64,000 nucleotides of DNA from an uncultured Subdoligranulum sp. (lineage in GTDB: Bacteria; Bacillota; Clostridia; Oscillospirales; Ruminococcaceae): the NCBI RefSeq assembly GCF_963931595.1, contig NZ_OZ007030.1, positions 484,481-548,480 of the forward strand, given 5' to 3'. The translations under genes and the position numbers were made by a program. The notes under the pieces are model-generated. The model made no database searches, was not told where the DNA came from, and was given only the letters and a program-made list of their open reading frames with translations. Shown here piece after piece: positions 16,639-26,444 of this stretch. Position 1 is the first letter of the stretch. Each line of letters opens with the position of its first letter.

Positions 16639-18477
16639 ATGAGCCAGCAGACCAAACGCATCCAGGAACTGTTCGGCTACGCCCGCACCCTGACGAAAGA
16701 GCAGGGGTTGGGTGTCATGGTCACCCGGGCCGCGGGCTTTTTCAAGCGGCGGTTCTTCGGCAAGCGGGCAAGATATCTGCCCGCCAAAAAGACGCTGGAA
16801 GCCCAGCGCGCCGAGGCGGCTCAGCACGCCCAAGAGTGGCCCACCATCAGCATCCTGACGCCGCTCTATAACACGCCGCTCCGGTTTTTGCAGCAGTTCC
16901 TCGACAGTGTGCAGGGCCAGACGGCGCCCAACTGGCAGCTGGTGCTGGTGGACGCCAGCGACGATGCCCACGGCGAGGTAGGGCGGACTGTCCAGGAGCG
17001 TGCCGCCCGGGACAGTCGCATTGTCTACCGGAAGATCGAGAACCAGGGCATTGCCGCCAACACCAACGCCGCGGCGGCGCTGGCCACCGGGGAATATCTG
17101 GCACTGGCCGACCACGACGATATGCTGGCGCCCCATGCCATCTTTTGCATGGGTAAGGCGCTGGCCGAAAGCAAGGCCGACTTTGTCTACAGCGACGAGG
17201 CCCTCTTTGAGAAGACGCCCCAGCGTCCCCGGGTGGGTCACTTCAAGCCGGACTATGCCCCGGAATACCTGATGGCCGTCAACTATATCTGCCATCTGGC
17301 GGTCTTCCGGAAAGAACTGTTTGAGGCGGTGGGGGGCGAGCGCCCCGCGTGCGACGGCGCCCAGGACCACGACCTGTTTTTGCGCCTCATCGACGAGATG
17401 CAGCGCAAGGACCCGGCAGCAAAGCCCCTGCACATTCCCCAGGTGCTCTACTACTGGCGGGTGCATGCGGCATCCACCAGTGGTGGCACCGGGGCCAAGC
17501 CCTATGTGGAGGCAGCGGCCCGCAAGGCGGTGGCCGACCATCTGGCCGCCACTGGCCGCCATGGCACCGTGGAGCCGGGCAAGTTCCCTGGCACCTGCCA
17601 CGTGGTGTGGGAGATCCCCGAGCCCCAGCCGCTGGTGTCCATCCTGATTCCTAACAAGGACCACACCGACGACCTGGAAAAGTGCCTGCACAGCCTCTAC
17701 GCCAGGACGACCTACGACAATTTCGAGGTCATCGTCATCGAGAACAACTCCACCGAACCCGCCACCGAGGCCTACTACAAGCAGCTGCCCCAGCGGTATG
17801 ACCGCGCCCGGGTGGTGCGCTACAAGGGCGGGTTCAACTTCAGCCGCATCAATAACTTCGGCCGCAAGTATGCAAGCGGCAGTTATCTCTTGTTGCTGAA
17901 CAACGATGTGGAGGTCATCAACGGCGACTGGCTGACCCAGATGGTGGGGGAGTGCATCCAGCCCGGCGTGGGCATCTGCGGGGCCATGCTCTACTACCCC
18001 GACGATACCATCCAGCACGCCGGCATCATCACCGGCCTGGGCGGCTATGCGGGTCATAGCCACAAGTACCACAAGCGGGGCGGCAGCGGGTATATGTTCC
18101 GCCTGGCCACCGTGCAGGATTTCTCGGCGGTGACGGCGGCCTGCCTGCTGGTGCGCACGGCGGTGTTTGACGCGGTCCACGGCATGGACGAGACGCTCAC
18201 CGTGGCCTACAACGACGTGGATTTCTGCCTGCGGGTGCGGGATGGGGGCTGGCGTATCGTCTGGACACCCTACGCCGAACTCTACCATCATGAGAGCAAA
18301 TCCCGGGGCTCCGACGAGAAGGACCCCGCCAAGAAGGCCCGGTTTGACGCCGAGCACGACCGCCTCTACGAGGTGCACGGCCGGGAGAACATCCTCCACG
18401 ACCCCTACTACAACCCCTCTCTGTCTCTCGATTACGAGGACTTCCGGGAGAGCGGCGATCTGCGCCATCTGAAATAA
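16639..18477 (+). CDS. two-domain GT2 glycosyltransferase, second paralog
   Basis: A 612-residue paralog of the 14502 gene. Domain 1 starts at ISILTPLYNTPLRFLQQFL and shares WQLVLVDASD and IAANTNAAAALATGEYLALA with the first copy; domain 2 starts at LVSILIPNKDHTDDL, with LLLLNNDVEVI and YNDVDFCLRVRDGGWRIVWT. Both DXD-like elements (ADHDD and NNDVE) are intact. It closes the polysaccharide operon. The two enzymes probably add successive sugars to the same repeat unit (inference from similarity and position). Confidence 0.9.
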   Translation: MSQQTKRIQELFGYARTLTKEQGLGVMVTRAAGFFKRRFFGKRARYLPAKKTLEAQRAEAAQHAQEWPTISILTPLYNTPLRFLQQFLDSVQGQTAPNWQLVLVDASDDAHGEVGRTVQERAARDSRIVYRKIENQGIAANTNAAAALATGEYLALADHDDMLAPHAIFCMGKALAESKADFVYSDEALFEKTPQRPRVGHFKPDYAPEYLMAVNYICHLAVFRKELFEAVGGERPACDGAQDHDLFLRLIDEMQRKDPAAKPLHIPQVLYYWRVHAASTSGGTGAKPYVEAAARKAVADHLAATGRHGTVEPGKFPGTCHVVWEIPEPQPLVSILIPNKDHTDDLEKCLHSLYARTTYDNFEVIVIENNSTEPATEAYYKQLPQRYDRARVVRYKGGFNFSRINNFGRKYASGSYLLLLNNDVEVINGDWLTQMVGECIQPGVGICGAMLYYPDDTIQHAGIITGLGGYAGHSHKYHKRGGSGYMFRLATVQDFSAVTAACLLVRTAVFDAVHGMDETLTVAYNDVDFCLRVRDGGWRIVWTPYAELYHHESKSRGSDEKDPAKKARFDAEHDRLYEVHGRENILHDPYYNPSLSLDYEDFRESGDLRHLK

Positions 18478-18482
18478 AACGA

Positions 18483-18524
18483 AAACTGCCCCGCACATCC
18501 GGCAAGGATGTGCGGGGCAGTTGC
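18483..18524. terminator. bidirectional terminator between the polysaccharide operon and the activase pair
   Basis: A 17-bp stem (18484-18500 with 18506-18522), loop GGCAA. The plus-strand tail is only TTGCTG, while the minus-strand tail (GTTTTCGTTTTATTT) is T-rich, so it is stronger for the minus-strand operon. Confidence 0.85.
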
Positions 18525-18537
18525 TGTATACGAAGAA

Positions 18538-19860
<1,323 letters not shown>

Positions 19861-19896
19861 ATACTTTGCCTCTTTTTCAGGGAAAACGAAGGGGGA

Positions 19897-22833
19897 TCAG
19901 GCCCGCTCGGCGGCGGCCTCGCGGCGCTCTTCCAGGGCGGCAAACAGGCTGCGCAGCCGGATGTTCACGGCACCCAGGTTGGTGATCTCGTCGATCTTCA
20001 GCTGGGTGTACAGCTTGCCGCCGGCCTGCAGGATCTCGCGGGTCTCGTCGGTGGTGATGGCGTCCAGACCGCAGCCGAAGGAAACCAGCTGGACCAGGTC
20101 CATGTCGGGCTGGTCGATGCAGTACTTGGCGGCGGCGTAAAGCCGGCTGTGGTAGGTCCACTGGTTCAGCACCGAGGTGTTGAATTTCTCCTCGTGCCAG
20201 CTCACCGAGTCCTCGGTGACCACCGCGGCACCCTGCCGGATAATCAGCTGGTCGATGCCGTGGTTGACCTCGGGGTCAACATGGTAGGGACGGCCCGCCA
20301 GCACGATGATGTGTTTGCCCTCCTTGCGGGCTTCGGCGATGATGGCGGTGCCCTTGTCCCGGATCTGCTGCATGTGGCGGGCGTACTCGTCGTAGGCGGC
20401 GTCGATGGCGGCATGGACATCCTTCTCCCGCAGGTCGGGGTAGGTTTTGGTGATGGACTGGTAGAACCGCTTGTAGAAGTCCTTGCGGCGCTCCAGATTA
20501 AAGTAATCGTAGAGCAGCGGAATCTTGGTCAGTTCGGGGCAGTTGCCCTCCAGCACCTCGGGGTAGTAGGCCACCACGGGGCAGTTGTAATGGTTGTCGC
20601 CCAGGTGTTCGTCCAGGTTGTAGCTCATGCAGGGATAGAACACCGCGTCCACGCCCTGTTCGGCCAGCCAGTGGATGTGACCGTGGCTGAGCTTGGCCGG
20701 GAAGCAGGCGGTATCGCTGGGGATGGTGGTCTGTCCGGACTGGTAGAGCTTGCGGCTGGAGAAGGGACTGACCACCACCTGGAAGCCCAGTTTCGTAAAC
20801 AGGGTATGCCAGAAGGGCAGCAGTTCATACATATTCAGGCAGAGGGGAATGCCGATCCTGGCCCGGGGATGTTCCGGCGCCGGGGCGTTGCGGTAGTCCT
20901 CCAGCAGCTTAAGCTTGTAGGCGTAGAGGTTCAGATCCTCGTTGTTGGCCTTGCCGGTGACCGGCTTGTCGCAGCGGTTGCCCGAGATGAACCGCTTGCC
21001 GTCCGCAAAGACGTTGACGGTGAGCTGGCAGTGGTTGCCGCAGCCGTTGCACTGCACGGTCTTGACGGTCTGGCTGAAGTTTTCCAGCTCCGCCTGGGTC
21101 AGCACCGAGCTATGGGCGTTCTCCCCGGCGCGGGCCATGCCGTAGAGGGCGGCGCCGTAGGCACCCATCAGACCGGCGATGTCGGGGCGGATGACCTCCA
21201 CACCCATCTCCTTCTCGAAGGCGCGCAGCACCGCTTCGTTGTAGAAGGTGCCGCCCTGGACCACGATGTTGCGGCCCAGTTCCTCCGGGCTGGAGGCGCG
21301 GATGACCTTGTACAGGGCGTTCTTGACGACGGAAATGGAGAGGCCGGCGCTGATGTTCTGGATGGAGGCGCCGTCCTTCTGGGCCTGCTTCACCGAGGAG
21401 TTCATGAAGACGGTGCAGCGGCTGCCCAGGTCAACGGGACGGTCGGCGAACAGACCCAGGGCGGCAAACTCCTTCACGTCGTAGCCCAGGGCCTGAGCGA
21501 AGGTCTGCAAAAAGCTGCCGCAGCCCGAGGAACAGGCTTCGTTGAGGAAGATGTTGCTGATGGCGCCGTCCTCGATCTTGAAGCACTTCATGTCCTGACC
21601 GCCGATGTCGATGATGAAGTCCACGTCGGGCATGAAGTGCTTGGCGGCGGTGAAGTGGGCCACCGTCTCCACCAGACCCCGGTCACAGTGGAAGGCGTTC
21701 TTGATGAGCTCCTCGCCGTAGCCGGTGGTGGTAACGCTGGCGATCTCCAGCCCGGGGTGGTCCTGGTACAGTTTGAGCAGCGTCTCCCGCACCAGCGGCA
21801 CAGGGTTGCCCAGGTTGGGACGGTAGCTCTCAAACAGGATGTTGGCGTTCTGGTCGATGACCACCAGCTTGATGGTGGTGGAACCGGAATCGATGCCGAT
21901 ATGCACCGGGCCGCACTGGGCGCTGAAGGGCAGGCAGGGCACGGTGGCTTTCAGGTGCCGGGCGTGGAATTCCTCGTACTCCTGCTTGTTGGCAAACAGC
22001 GGCGGCAGGCTCACATAGGTGGCGGTGGCGCTGTAGTCGTCCAGACGGCGGGCCACTTCCCGCAGGTCGGACTCCTCGTCGGCATAGAAGGCGGCGCCCA
22101 TGGCCACAAAGAGCAGGCTGTTGTCGGGGCAGAGGCCCTTGACGCCCAGCGTCTTGTCGAAGCTTTCCCGCAGCGTCTTGCTGAAGGTCAGCGGCCCGCC
22201 CAGGTAGACGACGTTGCCCTGGATGGGACGGCCCTGGGCCAGGCCCGCGATGGTCTGGTTGACCACGGCCTGGTAGATGGAAGCAGCGATGTCGCCGGCC
22301 TGGGCGCCCTGGTTGATCAGCGGCTGGATGTCGCTCTTGGCGAAGACACCGCAGCGGCTGGCGATGGTGTAGGTACGGGTGGCGGTCTGGGCGGCAGCGT
22401 CCATCTCGTCGGCGCCCATCTTCAGAAGAGTGGCCATCTGGTCGATGAAGGCGCCGGTGCCGCCGGCGCAGCTGCCGTTCATGCGCACCTCGGTGCCATT
22501 GGTCAGGAAGAGGATCTTGGCATCCTCACCGCCCAGCTCAATGATGCAGTCGGTGCCGGGCACCAGACGGTTGGCCGCCACGCGGGTGGCGAACACTTCC
22601 TGTACAAAGGGCACCTTGCAGCTGTCGGCCAGGCCCATGCCGGCGGAGCCGGAAATGGCCAGGTAGGCGCGGCCGTCGGGCAGATATTCGGCGGCCACTT
22701 TTTCGAGCAGGGCCTTGCCCTTCTCCAGAATATGGCTGAAATGACGCTCGTAGGTGGAAAAGAGAATCTCACCGGCGTCGTTCAGCACCACACATTTAAT
22801 GGTCGTGGAACCAATGTCCAAACCAACTCTCAT
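19897..22833 (-). CDS. acyl-CoA dehydratase activase with two BadF-type ATPase domains and a DUF2229 domain
   Basis: A 978-residue cytoplasmic protein. Domain 1 (residues 1 to about 255) is an ASKHA ATPase: GLDIGSTTIKCVVLND, IELGGEDAKI, CAGGTGAFIDQMA. Domain 2 (about 309-560) repeats it: GIDSGSTTIKLVVID, DIGGQDMKCFKI, EACSSGCGSFLQTFA; the Cys of this type hold the bridging 4Fe-4S cluster in known activases. VQCNGCGNHCQ near residue 591 is a further Cys cluster, then comes DUF2229 (RIGIPLCLNMYELLPF, about 655 on). Known activases inject an energised electron into a dehydratase. It probably forms one complex with the downstream 440-residue protein. Confidence 0.9.
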   Translation of the reverse strand: MRVGLDIGSTTIKCVVLNDAGEILFSTYERHFSHILEKGKALLEKVAAEYLPDGRAYLAISGSAGMGLADSCKVPFVQEVFATRVAANRLVPGTDCIIELGGEDAKILFLTNGTEVRMNGSCAGGTGAFIDQMATLLKMGADEMDAAAQTATRTYTIASRCGVFAKSDIQPLINQGAQAGDIAASIYQAVVNQTIAGLAQGRPIQGNVVYLGGPLTFSKTLRESFDKTLGVKGLCPDNSLLFVAMGAAFYADEESDLREVARRLDDYSATATYVSLPPLFANKQEYEEFHARHLKATVPCLPFSAQCGPVHIGIDSGSTTIKLVVIDQNANILFESYRPNLGNPVPLVRETLLKLYQDHPGLEIASVTTTGYGEELIKNAFHCDRGLVETVAHFTAAKHFMPDVDFIIDIGGQDMKCFKIEDGAISNIFLNEACSSGCGSFLQTFAQALGYDVKEFAALGLFADRPVDLGSRCTVFMNSSVKQAQKDGASIQNISAGLSISVVKNALYKVIRASSPEELGRNIVVQGGTFYNEAVLRAFEKEMGVEVIRPDIAGLMGAYGAALYGMARAGENAHSSVLTQAELENFSQTVKTVQCNGCGNHCQLTVNVFADGKRFISGNRCDKPVTGKANNEDLNLYAYKLKLLEDYRNAPAPEHPRARIGIPLCLNMYELLPFWHTLFTKLGFQVVVSPFSSRKLYQSGQTTIPSDTACFPAKLSHGHIHWLAEQGVDAVFYPCMSYNLDEHLGDNHYNCPVVAYYPEVLEGNCPELTKIPLLYDYFNLERRKDFYKRFYQSITKTYPDLREKDVHAAIDAAYDEYARHMQQIRDKGTAIIAEARKEGKHIIVLAGRPYHVDPEVNHGIDQLIIRQGAAVVTEDSVSWHEEKFNTSVLNQWTYHSRLYAAAKYCIDQPDMDLVQLVSFGCGLDAITTDETREILQAGGKLYTQLKIDEITNLGAVNIRLRSLFAALEERREAAAERA

Positions 22834-22949
22834 AGGGATGTAACCTCCTGCGGAAAAACGGGAAATTGCGGGATAAGATATCGAAACAGCGCAGTTTTTC
22901 GCGCGCAGGAGTCACAAAACGCCTACTCCTACCGATACCATATCACCCT

Positions 22950-22978
22950 ATTCTACCTTTTTTCGGCCGGTTTGGCAA
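22950..22978 (-). promoter_or_regulatory. promoter of the activase operon
   Basis: Minus strand TTGCCA (22978-22973), a 17-base spacer and TAGAAT (22955-22950). The leader of about 110 bases ends in GGAGG ahead of the ATG. Confidence 0.75.
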
Positions 22979-23009
22979 GTCTGGCGGGGCGAAAAATGTC
23001 GTGGAAACC

Positions 23010-23056
23010 CCAAAAAACGCCAGAGCGGCACCGGTTTTCGCCGGTGCCGCTCTGGT
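23010..23056 (-). terminator. strong minus-strand terminator with no recognised gene in front
   Basis: A perfect 15-bp stem (23020-23034 with 23041-23055) and a six-base loop. Read on the minus strand it is followed by GCGTTTTTTGG, a classic intrinsic terminator. It stands 32 bases upstream of the activase promoter, yet no protein gene is seen on that strand in 23056-23374, so it either insulates the promoter or ends a small RNA. Confidence 0.75.
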
Positions 23057-23374
23057 GTCAAAAGAAAAGAGGAGTATGGATGAAAAAACTTGGGGTCCCT
23101 GCCTCAGGTCGGGTCCCTGCTCCCTTCCTGAGGACACTTACAGTATATCGGTTGTTTGTGACAAAGCGGTGAAAGAAGTTTCAAGAAATTGCAAAAGAAA
23201 TTTGGACGATCTTTTAAATTCAGCCCGGATCCGGTCCGGAAAAAGATTTCCGCAAAAAGCGGCACAAAATCTACCGCAACCGGGTGCAAAAAAGCGCGGT
23301 TTATGGTATCATGAAAGAGAAACCGGGCGGAGCGTCTGCAAAGGCGAACCGCCCATTGCAGAGGGAAGGAAAGT
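23056..23374. other. gene-poor spacer with an inverted repeat
   Basis: No convincing gene in this stretch. It contains CCTCAGG (23102-23108) and CCTGAGG (23127-23133) as an inverted repeat, a direct repeat of GGGTCCCTGC just before and inside it, a possible -10 (TATACT) on the minus strand near 23140 without a good -35, and TATCAT near 23306 as the best queH -10. An open frame with a ribosome site from 23077 to 23420 overlaps queH and looks fortuitous. Confidence 0.4.
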
Positions 23375-23992
23375 ATGCCGAATCGTATCAATTATCAGCT
23401 GGAGATGGAGAAGGTACTGAAACAGCTGGATGCCGCGGGCACCCGCCTGAAACTGCTGCTGCACGCCTGCTGTGCACCCTGTTCCAGCGCCACGCTGGAG
23501 CGTCTGGCCGATCATTTTGACCTGACCATCCTCTATTACAATCCCAATATTTACCCGCCGGCGGAATACCATCGCCGGGAGGCGGAACTGGAGCGGTTTG
23601 TGCAGGAGGCGGGATACCGCTTCCCGGTGGTGGAACTGCCCTACGAGCCAAAGGAATTTTACGATGCCGTCAAAGGGCTGGAACAGGAGCCGGAGAAGGG
23701 GGAGCGCTGCACGGTCTGCTACCGGCTGCGGCTGGAACAGGCGGCCCGGTATGCGGCGGAACAGGGCTTTGACTGGTTCTGCACCACGCTGTCCATCTCC
23801 CCCATGAAGGACCCGGTGCGCATCAACACGCTGGGGGCGGAGCTGGGGGCGCAGTACGGCGTGCGCTTTCTGCCCAGCGAGTTCCGAAAAAAGGACGGCT
23901 ACAAGCGCAGCCTGGAGCTCAGCGCTCAGTACGGGCTCTACCGCCAGGACTACTGCGGCTGTGTGTTCAGCAAAGAGGAGCGGGGCGTATGA
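23375..23992 (+). CDS. queH: epoxyqueuosine reductase QueH
   Basis: Last step of queuosine synthesis in tRNA: reduction of epoxyqueuosine, by the QueH family that replaces cobalamin-dependent QueG. The 205-residue protein has the N-terminal cysteine cluster LLLHACCAPCSSATLERL, the NPNIYPPAEYHRR segment, TVCYRLRLE, TLSISPMKDPVRINTLG and the C-terminal QDYCGCVFS. Known QueH proteins bind a 4Fe-4S cluster and a metal through these Cys. It is followed after 37 bases by a dehydrogenase gene. It is not linked to queT (45.2-45.8 kb), but the two serve the same pathway. Confidence 0.95.
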   Translation: MPNRINYQLEMEKVLKQLDAAGTRLKLLLHACCAPCSSATLERLADHFDLTILYYNPNIYPPAEYHRREAELERFVQEAGYRFPVVELPYEPKEFYDAVKGLEQEPEKGERCTVCYRLRLEQAARYAAEQGFDWFCTTLSISPMKDPVRINTLGAELGAQYGVRFLPSEFRKKDGYKRSLELSAQYGLYRQDYCGCVFSKEERGV

Positions 23993-24029
23993 CCCGGCGC
24001 GTCCCCTCATAGAATAAGAAGGAAGTACT

Positions 24030-25025
24030 ATGGAAAAACATATTCTTGTGGCGCTGCCTCTCTCGGAGGCCCAGCGCGAGACCATCCGGCAGGCGGCACC
24101 GCAGTTTGCCTACCGCTTCACCACCCAGGAAACCGTCACCCTGGAGGAGATCCTCTGGGCGGATGCCATCCTGGGCAACGTGCCGGTGGAACTGATCCGC
24201 CAGAACACCCATCTTGTCTGGTTCCAGTCCAACTTTGCGGGGCCGGATCCCTACCTGGAACCCGGCGTGCTGCCGGAAAACTGCGTGGTGACCAACGCCA
24301 CCGGCGCCTACGGGCTGGCCATCAGCGAGTGGATGCTGGGCATGTGGCTGGCGCTGGCCAAGGATTTGGTGCTCTACCGGGACCGCCAGCACCGCCATGA
24401 GTGGAACGCCATTGAGCGCCCGGTGCGTTCCATCGCGGGGGCGCGGGTGCTCTGCGTGGGCATGGGGGACATCGGTGCCAGTTTTGCCCGGCGGGCCCAC
24501 CTGCTGGGGGCCCAGGTGGTGGGAGTGCGCCGCCATGCGGGGGAGTGCCCCGACTACTGCCTGCGGGTGGTGGATACCGCCCATCTGGACGAGGAACTGC
24601 CCCAGGCGGACCTGGTGGCGCTGAGCCTGCCCGGCACGCCGGAAACTTACCGGATGTTCGATGCTGCCCGGCTGGCCCGCTGCAAGAAGGGCGCCATCCT
24701 TATCAATGTGGGCCGGGGCAGCACGGTGGACTGCGACGCCCTGGCCGAAGCGGTGCAGAGCGGGGCGCTCTACGGGGCGGCCATCGACGTGACCGACCCC
24801 GAACCGCTGCCCGCCGACCATCCGCTGTGGGGGCTGGATACCGTGCTCATCACCCCCCACATCTCGGGGCGGTTCAGCCTGCCCAAAACCCTGGACAACA
24901 TCGTGGGCATCTTTGCCCACAATCTGCAGCGGTTTGCCGACGGCGGCACGCTGGATAACCAGATGAGCCGCACCACCCGCTATGTGAGCGAGGATACCCC
25001 CGGCCGCCGTCTGACCTGCGAATAA
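24030..25025 (+). CDS. D-isomer-specific 2-hydroxyacid dehydrogenase
   Basis: NAD(P)-dependent oxidoreductase of 331 residues. The dinucleotide motif is VGMGDIGASFARRA; the catalytic region shows LINVGRGSTVDCDALAEAV (Arg-containing loop), DVTDPEPLPADHPLW (Glu loop) and ITPHISG (His). The N-terminal catalytic domain is divergent, so the substrate (D-lactate, glyoxylate, phosphoglycerate-like) cannot be fixed. The ATG follows GAAGGAAG. It lies between queH and a CmpB-like membrane gene, apparently cotranscribed. Confidence 0.9.
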   Translation: MEKHILVALPLSEAQRETIRQAAPQFAYRFTTQETVTLEEILWADAILGNVPVELIRQNTHLVWFQSNFAGPDPYLEPGVLPENCVVTNATGAYGLAISEWMLGMWLALAKDLVLYRDRQHRHEWNAIERPVRSIAGARVLCVGMGDIGASFARRAHLLGAQVVGVRRHAGECPDYCLRVVDTAHLDEELPQADLVALSLPGTPETYRMFDAARLARCKKGAILINVGRGSTVDCDALAEAVQSGALYGAAIDVTDPEPLPADHPLWGLDTVLITPHISGRFSLPKTLDNIVGIFAHNLQRFADGGTLDNQMSRTTRYVSEDTPGRRLTCE

Positions 25026-25037
25026 GAGGATTTTTGT

Positions 25038-26333
25038 ATGGGCTTCTATCAGTTTGTCTACCTGTTCTTTGCCTACTCCTTCCTGGGCTGGTTGGGCGAG
25101 GTGGTCACCACCGCCGTGCGCAAGCGCCGCTACCAGGACCGGGGCGTGCTCAACGGGCCGCTGTGCATCCTGTACGGCGTGGGCGGCCTGACCATCAGCT
25201 TCACTCTGGGCGAACTGCAGCAGAGCTGGGTTTTCCTGTTCGGCCTCAGTGCCATCTATGCCACCGTGCTGGAATGGGTGGCCGGACACCTGCTGGAACG
25301 GGTCAGTGGCACCCGCTGGTGGGATTACAGCGATGAATGGTTCAACCTGGACGGCTACATCTGCCTGGGGGCCTCGCTGCTGTGGGGCGCGCTGAGCGTC
25401 ATCACCATCCATTGGGGCAACCCGCTGCTGCTGGCGCTGTTCGGCATCATTCCCGTCACGGTGCGTACCGTGGCCCTGTGGGTGCTGTTGGTGGTCTTTG
25501 CCATCGATGTGGTGGGCACGGTGCTTACCATGCTGGGGTTGCGGTATCGCTGGCCCCCCGCCGAGGCGGTGGAAAACCGGCTGGCCAACCTGACGCTGCG
25601 CGCCGGCATGTGGATCCTGGGCCGGGTGGAAAACCGTATGGCCAAGGCTCATCCCGCCCTGACCTTCGAACGCCGCAAAAAGGCAAAATCCACCGTCTTT
25701 GCCGCCGGCTGCAGCCCCTACAAGATCGTGCTGCTCTTCTTCATCGGTTCTTTCCTGGGCGATGTGACCGAGACCATCTTCTGTCGCATCACGGCGGGCT
25801 ACTGGATGAGCCGTTCCAGCGTGGTGTGGGGGCCCTTCTCCATCGTGTGGGGCCTGGCCATCGCCCTGGTGACACTGCTGCTCTACCGCTACAAGGACAA
25901 ACCGGCCAGCTGGCTGTTTGTGGCCGGCACGCTGCTGGGCGGCGCCTACGAGTATCTCTGCAGTGTTTTCACCGAGGTGGTCTTCGGCGCGGTGTTCTGG
26001 GATTACAGTGCCATACCCTTCAACCTGGGCGGGCGCATCAACCTGCTTTACTGCTTCTTCTGGGGCTTTGCGGCGGTGGCCTGGTTCAAAGTCTTCTACC
26101 CGCCCATTTCGGACCTCATCGAGCGGCTGCCCCGGCGGGGCGGCGCGGTGCTGACCTGGGCGCTCTGCCTCTTCATGGCGGCCAACGTCACGGTAAGTTC
26201 GCTGGCCCTCATGCGGTACAATGCCCGCCTGGAGGGAGTGCCTGCTCAGAGTAAACTGGAACTGTACCTGGACGAACACTATGACAACGCCCGCATGCAG
26301 GCGGTTTACCCCAAGGCCGTGCATACCGGCTGA
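25038..26333 (+). CDS. CmpB-family (putative ABC type IV) membrane protein, duplicated
   Basis: A 431-residue polytopic protein. The first half starts with the family signature FVYLFFAYSFLGWLGEVVTT and NGPLCILYGVGG, WWDYSDEWFNLDGYICL; the second half repeats the pattern with YKIVLLFFIGSFLGDVTETI, VVWGPFSIVWG and FWDYSAIPFNLGGRINLLY. So it is an internal duplication of the ABC_trans_CmpB type domain. The family name suggests a transporter but no ATPase is nearby and the function is not established. Twelve bases separate it from the dehydrogenase gene. Confidence 0.85.
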   Translation: MGFYQFVYLFFAYSFLGWLGEVVTTAVRKRRYQDRGVLNGPLCILYGVGGLTISFTLGELQQSWVFLFGLSAIYATVLEWVAGHLLERVSGTRWWDYSDEWFNLDGYICLGASLLWGALSVITIHWGNPLLLALFGIIPVTVRTVALWVLLVVFAIDVVGTVLTMLGLRYRWPPAEAVENRLANLTLRAGMWILGRVENRMAKAHPALTFERRKKAKSTVFAAGCSPYKIVLLFFIGSFLGDVTETIFCRITAGYWMSRSSVVWGPFSIVWGLAIALVTLLLYRYKDKPASWLFVAGTLLGGAYEYLCSVFTEVVFGAVFWDYSAIPFNLGGRINLLYCFFWGFAAVAWFKVFYPPISDLIERLPRRGGAVLTWALCLFMAANVTVSSLALMRYNARLEGVPAQSKLELYLDEHYDNARMQAVYPKAVHTG

Positions 26334-26351
26334 CAACGCAGCAGAATTCTT

Positions 26352-26380
26352 TTGTATCTTTCGGCGCGTTGTGCTATAAT
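26352..26380 (+). promoter_or_regulatory. promoter of the BMP-phosphoesterase-gpsA operon
   Basis: TTGTAT (26352-26357), a 17-base spacer and consensus TATAAT (26375-26380), about 58 bases ahead of the first gene. Confidence 0.8.
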
Positions 26381-26444
26381 CATTTTGTACGAAGAAAAAG
26401 ATAGAATTTTGTGAAATGTGACACAGGACGCGGAGGAGATGGCG

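Noticed and set aside
23080..23135. Resemblance of AGGAAGGGAGCAGG on the minus strand to the SRP RNA GGAAGG-AGCAG motif
   Set aside because: The pairing needed for the SRP apical stem and the flanking conserved bases are missing; kept only as part of a possible small RNA.
23077..23420. A 114-codon plus-strand frame with an AGAGGAG site and several Cys, considered as a small secreted peptide or precursor peptide
   Set aside because: It runs 46 bases into queH, has no leader-core pattern, no maturation genes nearby and a composition like noncoding DNA.
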